This document shows positions 1 to 4,606 of a DNA stretch of 5,553 nt, piece by piece. The notes below the pieces were generated by a model, which saw only the letters and a list, made by a program, of their open reading frames with translations, was not told where the DNA came from and searched no databases. The position numbers were made by a program, and so were the translations under genes. Numbering within the stretch: the first letter of the stretch is position 1; every line of letters starts with the position of its first letter. The stretch is from Pseudomonadota bacterium (GTDB lineage: Bacteria > Pseudomonadota > Gammaproteobacteria > Burkholderiales > Burkholderiaceae_B): positions 1-5,553 of the forward strand of contig JAJYTK010000083.1 in NCBI GenBank assembly GCA_021793095.1, written 5' to 3'.

Positions 1-20
1 GACCTCGATGAAGCGCGAAA

Positions 21-34
21 TAAAAGTACTTTTA
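21..34. repeat. Perfect 14-base palindrome
   Basis: The sequence TAAAAGTACTTTTA equals its own reverse complement over all 14 bases. It has no loop, is AT-rich and is not followed by a T-run, so it does not look like a rho-independent terminator. It lies 56 bases upstream of the sigma-28 promoter of flaG, which would allow it to be a regulator site. It could equally be a chance AT-rich palindrome or part of a gene cut by the window edge. Only the symmetry is seen; no function is shown. Confidence 0.4.
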
Positions 35-89
35 GCTGCTATCCAGCCATTTAGATTCACACCCATTTATTAAACTATAACGTTCAGGC

Positions 90-116
90 TAAATTTTTTC
101 TCATGGCTGCCGTTAA
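90..116 (+). promoter_or_regulatory. Sigma-28 (FliA) class III flagellar promoter upstream of flaG
   Basis: The -35 element is TAAATTTT (90-97) and the -10 element is GCCGTTAA (109-116), separated by exactly 11 bases. The enterobacterial FliA consensus is TAAAGTTT-N11-GCCGATAA, so 14 of 16 positions match and the spacer is ideal. Transcription would be expected to begin near position 123, giving a leader of about 50 bases before the flaG start at 174. The promoter probably drives flaG, fliD, fliS and fliT, and perhaps the fliK-like gene and fhlB, because no gap larger than 29 bases separates these genes. FliA control fits late (filament-stage) genes. The match is seen directly; promoter activity is inferred. 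Confidence 0.85.
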
Positions 117-157
117 GCTAACCAAATCTATTTCACATTCAAATGAGTGCTTTGTTT

Positions 158-162
158 AGGAG
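158..162 (+). promoter_or_regulatory. Ribosome binding site that fixes the flaG start
   Basis: AGGAG lies 11 bases before the ATG at 174. An in-frame GTG at 147 would add nine residues, but it lies upstream of this Shine-Dalgarno sequence and has none of its own. The ATG at 174 is therefore preferred. Confidence 0.75.
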
Positions 163-173
163 CTTTAACAGCC

Positions 174-551
174 ATGGTAAAACCTATTCCTATTCATCAC
201 ACCGCCCAAGTCCTAGACTTACCCCAAGAATTCGATAAACCACAGGAGATCGATCAAGCCCAAACCCAGCAGGCTGTCCCCAAGCCGGTAGAAACAATTA
301 AAAATGGACCCTTATCGTCAAATTCGGCTCCCAATTCTATTGAAAAGACTTTAGAGCAACTCAATGAAAAAATGCGCCCTTGGGCGACGGGCATGCAGTT
401 TGAGCTCGACCCCGACCTTGAGCGGTTGGTGGTTTCGATCATTGATAAGGATAGCGGCGAAGTATTGCGTACCATTCCTTCGGAAACCTTGCTACAGGTC
501 GCCAAAATGATCACCTCCTTTCAAGGACACGGCATAGACACAAGTGCTTAA
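174..551 (+). CDS. flaG: FlaG family flagellar protein
   Basis: This 125-residue protein has the FlaG layout: a variable, Q/P-rich N-terminal half (residues 1-55) and a conserved C-terminal domain (about 57-118). The domain carries the family hallmark FELDPDLERLVVSIIDKDSGEVLRTIPSETLLQVA (residues 76-110, broken here as FELDPDLERLVV / SIIDKDSGEVLRTIPS / ETLLQVA), with the signature D-x-x-[ST]-G-E-V-[IL]-R-x-I-P-[PS]-E. FlaG proteins influence filament length or adhesion in several bacteria, but their mechanism is poorly defined. The gene is first in the operon behind a sigma-28 promoter and lies 29 bases ahead of fliD, as is common for flaG. The start is the ATG after AGGAG (158-162). It has no signal peptide and no cysteine. 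Family assignment is secure; the precise role is not. Confidence 0.93.
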   Translation: MVKPIPIHHTAQVLDLPQEFDKPQEIDQAQTQQAVPKPVETIKNGPLSSNSAPNSIEKTLEQLNEKMRPWATGMQFELDPDLERLVVSIIDKDSGEVLRTIPSETLLQVAKMITSFQGHGIDTSA

Positions 552-580
552 CCACCTATTTACACAAAAGGTTTAAAACG

Positions 581-1981
581 ATGGCTACGATTTCTTCTAT
601 TGGTGTGGGTTCTGGACTCCCCCTAGATACTCTGTTGGATGATTTACTCAAGGCAGAAAGCATTCCTTTGCAGATGATCGAACAGCGCCAAGAGGCGGCA
701 CAAAACCGCCTGTCTGGTTATGGAGTGCTCAAAAACGCTCTAGACGGCCTATTTCAACAGGCTGAAAAAGTAGCCCAACCAAAATCTCTGGTGGCACTCA
801 AAGCGCGCAGTAGTCATGACGGACTTAAAGTCCAAGCTAATAATCAAGCCATAGAGGGCAGCTACCAAATTGAAGTGCAGCAAACAGCACGCGCCCAAGA
901 ACTCATCAGTCAAGGCCATGATGATCTGGATGCCCCACTGACCGATGTCGATACCACGCTGAACATCCGCTTGAATAATGGCACTCATACTCAAATAGAA
1001 GTCCAAGCGGGCACCTCTCTAGCGCAACTCGTCGAGCGAATCAATGCTGAGCCCGCAGCGGGCATCGACGCCACCTTGGTCAAGGATGGCTCAGATAGCC
1101 CTTATCGATTGATGTTACGCGCCCGTGATACCGGCACCGAGGCAGCCGTGCAGCAAGTGCAATTTGATGACACTGCCCTCAATGATTTATTGGGCTTTGA
1201 TGCGGATGCGGCCCCCCAAAACTATTCAGTCAATGCCGCCAGTGATGCTGAAATTACCGTCAACGGTATTACGATCACCCATCCAAGCAATGAGTTCAAG
1301 GATGTGATTCGTGGTGTTGATTTCAGCCTGTCAGCGCATCGCAGTTATGATGCCCCGATAGAAATCAACATCTCTCGCGACCTTGATAGCAGCAAAAAAC
1401 AAATCACCGATTTGGTGGATAAATACAATCAACTACTAAAGGACATTGACAAGCTCACCCGCTACGACGTCGAGAGCCAAACAGGCAGCCCCCTGATGGG
1501 TGATTCCACCACACGACGCGTTAAAAATCAGCTCATGACAGCCTTGCAATTTAGCCTACCGGATGGCGCGATACGCACACTGGGCCAAATTGGCATTGAG
1601 ACGGACCACGCCACCGGCCAACTCAAAATTAACGAAGACGCTCTGAGCCAAGCCTTAGAACAAGACACCCACGGCGTGAGCCGTCTCTTGGCGGGCGAAA
1701 ATGGCCTAGGTGCCCAATTGACTCAGGCCATTGACCCCTTCCTCAACGATAGCAAGGGTCAGAAAGGTTTTATTGGCATCGCAACCGATAGCATCGACAA
1801 TGAAATCCGTGGACTGCAAAAACAATACGCCCAAACCCAAGATCGTATAGAAGCCCGCATGGCCAACTATCAAAAGCAATTTCAGCAATTGGATCTGCTC
1901 GTCAGCCAAATGGATCAGACCAGCACGTACCTCAATCAGCAACTCGGCATGCTGGCTAATATGAATAAACAAAATGGATAA
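581..1981 (+). CDS. fliD: FliD, flagellar filament cap protein (HAP2)
   Basis: FliD forms the cap at the filament tip and directs flagellin polymerisation; it is exported by the flagellar type III system. At 466 residues it is close to the enteric proteins (about 467). The N-terminal FliD_N region (about 1-105) opens with the typical SSIGVGSGLPLDTLLDDLL stretch (5-23). A variable exposed middle follows. The FliD_C region (about 225-455) includes ITVNGITI (225-232), GVDFSLSA (245-252), LGQIGIETD...TGQLKIN (334-351), and the C-terminal helix ending in DLLVSQMDQTSTYLNQQLG (438-456), which resembles the conserved end that folds with flagellin-like D0 helices. There is no cysteine or signal peptide, as expected for a type III-exported flagellar protein. 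AAAAGG (566-571) lies 9 bases before the ATG. fliS begins 3 bases after its stop. Confidence 0.97.
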   Translation: MATISSIGVGSGLPLDTLLDDLLKAESIPLQMIEQRQEAAQNRLSGYGVLKNALDGLFQQAEKVAQPKSLVALKARSSHDGLKVQANNQAIEGSYQIEVQQTARAQELISQGHDDLDAPLTDVDTTLNIRLNNGTHTQIEVQAGTSLAQLVERINAEPAAGIDATLVKDGSDSPYRLMLRARDTGTEAAVQQVQFDDTALNDLLGFDADAAPQNYSVNAASDAEITVNGITITHPSNEFKDVIRGVDFSLSAHRSYDAPIEINISRDLDSSKKQITDLVDKYNQLLKDIDKLTRYDVESQTGSPLMGDSTTRRVKNQLMTALQFSLPDGAIRTLGQIGIETDHATGQLKINEDALSQALEQDTHGVSRLLAGENGLGAQLTQAIDPFLNDSKGQKGFIGIATDSIDNEIRGLQKQYAQTQDRIEARMANYQKQFQQLDLLVSQMDQTSTYLNQQLGMLANMNKQNG

Positions 1982-1984
1982 GTC

Positions 1985-2419
1985 ATGACTGCTTTTTCTT
2001 ATTCCCCGCAAAGACGCTCATCAGGAGCCGCACAATATGCCAAAGTTGGGCTCGAATCCCAGGTATTAAGCGCACGCCCCGAACAGTTAATCAATTTGCT
2101 TTTCCAAGGGGCGCGCACTGCCATTAAAAAAGCCCAGATACACCTACAAAATAGTGACGTGGCCCAACGCGGCACCATGATCTCTAAGGCTGTAGATATT
2201 GTTGACACGGGGCTCAAAGCTGCAGTGGACACTGAGATCGGGGGTGAGGTCAGCACGCATTTAATTAACAGCTATGATCTCATCATCTACCACTTGCTAC
2301 AGGCCAATATTCATGCCGATGAACAGCACCTAAACACAGCCGAGACCATGCTAAAAAACCTGCATGAGGCATGGACTGAGGCCGTTGATTTAGCCCAACA
2401 AGAGTCCCTCGCAGGATGA
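1985..2419 (+). CDS. fliS: FliS, flagellin export chaperone
   Basis: FliS is a small helical cytoplasmic chaperone that binds the C-terminal helix of flagellin, stops premature polymerisation and aids its export. The 144 residues cover the whole family length with typical motifs: YAKVGLESQVLSARPEQLINLLFQG (18-42, broken as YAKVGLESQVLSAR / PEQLINLLFQG), the GGEVSTHLINSYDLIIYHLL segment (86-105), AN (107-108) and the terminal helix LKNLHEAWTEAV (123-134). Only three bases separate it from the fliD stop; GGA at 1976-1978 is a weak ribosome site, so translation is probably coupled to fliD. Its own stop overlaps the most upstream fliT start as ATGA. The flagellin gene that it would serve is not in the window. 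Confidence 0.97.
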   Translation: MTAFSYSPQRRSSGAAQYAKVGLESQVLSARPEQLINLLFQGARTAIKKAQIHLQNSDVAQRGTMISKAVDIVDTGLKAAVDTEIGGEVSTHLINSYDLIIYHLLQANIHADEQHLNTAETMLKNLHEAWTEAVDLAQQESLAG

Positions 2420-2757
2420 GGCCATTGCCCATGCCCCAGTCATCCAATGCAACCTCGCCTCTCGAGCTTTATCAGCAGTTAGCCCAAATCAGCTCTCAGA
2501 TTATTGATTGCATCCAGCAAGAGCAATGGACCCCAGCTGCCGAATTGTGCCACGTCTATGCTGATGTGTTGGGACAGCTCAAGCACTTGCCTGGGCTAAC
2601 CTCTAGACAACAAAAGGCCCGGCGGGCGCTACTTGGGATTATTTTGACCAATGATGCAGAAATTCGAGCATATCTCAATCCACAAAGTCATCTTTTCCTG
2701 CATTATCATGACTCCTCACATGATTGGGCACAAGGTGACTGGCAGTGTTTACATTGA
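2416..2757 (+). CDS. fliT: FliT family chaperone (filament-cap chaperone)
   Basis: FliT proteins are small helical chaperones for FliD, and in enteric bacteria FliT also inhibits FlhDC. This 113-residue product has the family pattern: LELYQQLAQISSQIIDCIQQEQW (16-38, here split as LELYQQLAQISSQII / DCIQQEQW), then a helix leading into RRALLGIILTNDAEIRAYLNP (69-89, split as RRALLGIILTN / DAEIRAYLNP), which matches the conserved IL-x-x-DAEIR-x-x-x-x-P end. The gene directly follows fliS, as usual. Two starts are possible. ATG 2416 overlaps the fliS stop by 4 bases. ATG 2431 (108 residues) has GAGG at 2418-2421, nine bases upstream, and fits the usual N-terminus slightly better. It contains cysteines at 32, 45 and 111, the only ones in the window's proteins. 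FliT is sequence-divergent, so the call rests on motif and position together. Confidence 0.87.
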   Translation: MRPLPMPQSSNATSPLELYQQLAQISSQIIDCIQQEQWTPAAELCHVYADVLGQLKHLPGLTSRQQKARRALLGIILTNDAEIRAYLNPQSHLFLHYHDSSHDWAQGDWQCLH

Positions 2758-2776
2758 TTGTGAGGCACTCTAAACC

Positions 2777-3811
2777 ATGAGCTCCGGGGGCCCCTCTCAA
2801 CTCGGCACCTACTTAATCCAACGCCTGGATACCCTCTTGGGATTGACCCAGTCCCAACAGCTGGGTCTGGGCGCAAAAGCGCGCCCAAATGCCGTTTTCC
2901 CTACTGATAAAAGTCATCCGAGACGCCCGTTAAAACATTCAAACAGAGGTTCTGCAGCCCCATCGAATCAGGCAGTCACCCAAACCCGACCATCGACACA
3001 GCCCCCCTCAGAGCATTCGACGCAGCCCCCCACTCAATCCAGCACCGCTCAAAGCTCGGCACAAATGCGGTTGGGGCGTACGGCACAGCTGATTATGCAG
3101 CTGCTCGACCAACACCCCGATGCCCCCCCTATCAAAGGGCGGAGCCCGCTGCTAGATGCCACAGGGCTTGCACATCAAACAACATCGACCCAACACATCC
3201 AGCGCTCACTACAGCAAGAACTCCTTTATAGCGGACTTTTTTATGAGTCACTGCTGCACGAGCGCATGCGTGGGCAACGCAAGGATCAATATCTCTACCT
3301 GCGGCAGCCCCACAACCAGATAGCCCAAAAACAATCCCCAACCAGTGATACCCAACACGAATTACCTAAAGAATTGCGCCCTATCATCCGCCAACAATTA
3401 GAATTGCTGGCAACCCATCAATGGGAATGGCGTGGTGAGCTCTGGCCAGGTGTAGAAATGGTTTGGTACCACAAAGTTGACTCAGCCACCGAGGACCCCG
3501 CATCCCCCCAACAACCCCCAGCCCCACAGTGGCGCAGTTCGATTAGATTACATTTTGCTTTGGATGAGCACATAAGCATTGATATTCAATGGTCGGCACA
3601 ACAACTGGATATTTACCTCTATGCCTCGCCAACGCGTGCTCAAAAACTCAAACCGCTCACCCCGCAATTGGAAAAAAGGCTATCAAATATCAACCCAAAC
3701 ACGAGTATTTACTGGCGAGATCAACCCTTTGAATTAGCCCTAGAAAAAGACACCCAGCCGCACGCAAATATGACTCAAACCACGCGTACACCCTCTCACC
3801 ATGAACGATAA
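2777..3811 (+). CDS. FliK-like flagellar hook-length control family protein
   Basis: The 344 residues fall into three parts. Residues 1-50 are moderately ordered and residues 51-97 are a low-complexity Q/S/T/P-rich linker. The conserved half follows, with SGLFYES (152-158), the R-G-x-R patch (164-167), WEWRGELWPGVEMVWY (216-231) and a beta-rich end WRSSIRLHFALDEHISIDIQ...LDIYLYASP (252-285) followed by a helix, which resembles the FliK C-terminal (Flg_hook) fold. In FliK proteins this domain contacts the FlhB tail and switches export from rod/hook to filament substrates. It lacks cysteine and a signal peptide, consistent with type III export or a cytoplasmic place. It overlaps fhlB by 11 bases, which supports the FliK link. 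Burkholderiales normally carry the standard fliK after fliJ, so this may be a second paralogue; that gene would lie outside the window. TGAGG (2761-2765) lies 11 bases before the ATG. Function is inferred. Confidence 0.72.
   Translation: MSSGGPSQLGTYLIQRLDTLLGLTQSQQLGLGAKARPNAVFPTDKSHPRRPLKHSNRGSAAPSNQAVTQTRPSTQPPSEHSTQPPTQSSTAQSSAQMRLGRTAQLIMQLLDQHPDAPPIKGRSPLLDATGLAHQTTSTQHIQRSLQQELLYSGLFYESLLHERMRGQRKDQYLYLRQPHNQIAQKQSPTSDTQHELPKELRPIIRQQLELLATHQWEWRGELWPGVEMVWYHKVDSATEDPASPQQPPAPQWRSSIRLHFALDEHISIDIQWSAQQLDIYLYASPTRAQKLKPLTPQLEKRLSNINPNTSIYWRDQPFELALEKDTQPHANMTQTTRTPSHHER
2993..3040 (+). repeat. 24-base imperfect tandem repeat encoding STQPPxxx
   Basis: Two adjacent 24-base units (2993-3016 and 3017-3040) share TCGACxCAGCCCCCC at their start and encode STQPPSEH and STQPPTQS, residues 73-88 of the FliK-like protein. 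The period is a multiple of three, so gain or loss of a unit would keep the frame and change linker length. The repeat sits in the disordered linker ahead of the conserved domain. Confidence 0.65.
3123..3129 (+). repeat. C7 homopolymer inside the fliK-like gene
   Basis: Seven consecutive C bases lie at codons 116-118 of the FliK-like gene. Reading on by hand, loss of one C leads to TAG at 3153-3155, and gain of one C leads to TAG at 3229-3231. Both stops precede the SGLFYES motif (which starts at 3230), so either slip would remove the conserved C-terminal half. C6 runs also occur at 3002-3007 and 3026-3031. The tract is seen; variability is not shown. Confidence 0.7.
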
Positions 3812-4070
3812 ACCTAGCAAACCGCGCCAAAGTGCAGTTGCTCTACGCTACGAAAAGAATACCGACCCAGCCCCCAAAGTCGTTGCCAAAGGATACGGGG
3901 AAACGGCCGAAGCCATCATCCGTCATGCTGAGGCGGCGGGACTCTACGTACACCAACAATCCGAACTGGTGGGCCTGCTCATGCAACTGGAATTAGATGA
4001 ATATATTCCTGCTGAACTCTATCAAGTAGTGGCTGAATTATTGGCTTGGATCTACCAAATAGAAGAATAA
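3801..4070 (+). CDS. fhlB: FhlB, stand-alone FlhB C-terminal-domain protein
   Basis: This 89-residue protein matches only the cytoplasmic tail of FlhB: AVALRYEKNTDPAPKVVAKGYGETAEAII (12-40, split as AVALRYEKNTDPAP / KVVAKGYGETAEAII), IRHAEAAGLYVHQQSEL (40-56) and the ending IPAELYQVVAELLAWIYQI (69-87). It has no membrane segments. In FlhB an autocleaving N-P-T-H precedes Y-A-V-A-L-R-Y; here the corresponding residues are K-P-R-Q-S, so cleavage cannot occur and the product resembles the already cleaved fragment. In full FlhB this tail binds export substrates and receives the switch signal from FliK, so the pairing with the overlapping FliK-like gene is meaningful. The ATG lies within the last codons of that gene (11-base overlap), with no visible Shine-Dalgarno sequence, suggesting translational coupling. 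The next in-frame ATG is codon 61. A full-length flhB is expected elsewhere. The exact role is unknown. Confidence 0.9.
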   Translation: MNDKPSKPRQSAVALRYEKNTDPAPKVVAKGYGETAEAIIRHAEAAGLYVHQQSELVGLLMQLELDEYIPAELYQVVAELLAWIYQIEE

Positions 4071-4205
4071 AGACCGATTTTACCCGTTTAATGTGGGACT
4101 TAACGATAGGTGAAAAAGAGTAAAGTATTGCAAACAACTCCGCAGCAGGCGCTCCGGAGGCGATCCTATTTAGGTGCTCAAGCTTTTTTGCAAGGGTTTT
4201 ACTCT
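4071..4205 (+). promoter_or_regulatory. Intergenic region between fhlB and fliE, probable fliE operon leader
   Basis: This is the only gap longer than 60 bases between genes here, so it is the likely place for the promoter of the fliE-fliF operon. I see no convincing sigma-28 or sigma-54 match. TTTAAT (4087-4092) resembles a sigma-70 -10 box, but no good -35 lies at 17 bases. There is an imperfect inverted repeat CGTTtAA...TTAACG (4085-4105), a palindrome CTCCGGAG (4152-4159), and an unused strong ribosome-site-like GGAGG (4156-4160). No GC-rich hairpin followed by a T-run is present, so read-through from fhlB is possible. Control by FlhDC is plausible from known relatives but not visible. 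Confidence 0.45.
4192..4196 (+). promoter_or_regulatory. Ribosome binding site that fixes the fliE start
   Basis: AAGGG lies 9 bases before ATG 4206. An open frame reaches back to a GTG at 4110, which would add 32 residues, but that start has no ribosome site and the extra residues do not resemble FliE. The site therefore decides for 4206. Confidence 0.8.
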
Positions 4206-4547
4206 ATGTCCCAGGTTGCGTTATCTCAGATGGCTCAGCTACGTGCCACCCTTGAATCGGTAGCCACACAAGCCGCTCAACCGCCCACTGCGGCCGTGAC
4301 GCGCACACAAAACACCACACAAAGCAGCGTTTTTGCAGACACACTCAACAAGGCATTGCGCGCTGCCTCAGCAGTCGAAAACAGTGCTAACGCACAGGCG
4401 AATGCTTTTGAACGAGGGGTCCCTGGCGTCAGCCTGAATGACGTCATGGTGGATTTGCAAAAGGCCAATCTTAGCTTACAAACGACGGTACAAATGCGTA
4501 ATCGCTTAGTCGCTGCTTACCAAGAAATAGCCAGCATGTCCGTATAA
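4206..4547 (+). CDS. fliE: FliE, flagellar MS-ring/rod junction protein
   Basis: FliE is an early type III export substrate that joins the MS ring (FliF) to the proximal rod. From ATG 4206 the protein has 113 residues, slightly above the enteric length of about 104. The N-terminal helix (1-22) is followed by a T/Q/A-rich linker (23-40) and then the conserved domain: FADTLNKAL (43-51), GVPGVSLNDVMVDLQKANLS (71-90) and LQTTVQMRNRLVAAYQEI (91-108), which match the family signature VSLNDVM-x-x-x-QKA-x-x-x-x-x-x-x-x-x-RN-K/R-LV-x-AY-x-x-I. It has no signal peptide and no cysteine. The gene heads a new transcription unit after a 135-base gap and is followed by fliF 59 bases later, the normal fliE-fliF order. 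Start choice rests on AAGGG (4192-4196). Confidence 0.95.
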   Translation: MSQVALSQMAQLRATLESVATQAAQPPTAAVTRTQNTTQSSVFADTLNKALRAASAVENSANAQANAFERGVPGVSLNDVMVDLQKANLSLQTTVQMRNRLVAAYQEIASMSV

Positions 4548-4606
4548 GCCCATGGCCCCCGCGCCTTATTGGTAGATTTTAATTTCGTTTTCTCATGAGT
4601 AGGTCA

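Noticed and set aside
147..173. GTG-started extension of flaG by nine residues
   Set aside because: The start lies upstream of the good AGGAG site, and the ATG at 174 is properly spaced from it.
1763..1791. Internal sigma-28-like promoter in fliD (AAAGGTTT...ACCGATAG)
   Set aside because: Each box matches 6 of 8 positions, but the spacer is 13 rather than 11 bases and the site is inside a coding region with no gene needing it.
2315..2322. GCCGATGA, a 7 of 8 sigma-28 -10 match within fliS
   Set aside because: There is no TAAA-like -35 element at the required distance.
2868..2887. Hairpin TGGGCGC-AAAAGC-GCGCCCA near the start of the fliK-like gene as a terminator
   Set aside because: The 7-base stem is perfect, but no T-run follows and it lies inside a coding sequence. 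It may only be an RNA fold.
4188..4192. TTGCA before fliE as a sigma-54 -12 element
   Set aside because: The required GG is not at the correct distance upstream; the nearest GG is five bases too far.
4110..4205. GTG-started extension of fliE by 32 residues
   Set aside because: It has no ribosome site and its residues are unlike FliE. ATG 4206 has AAGGG at ideal spacing and gives a normal FliE length.
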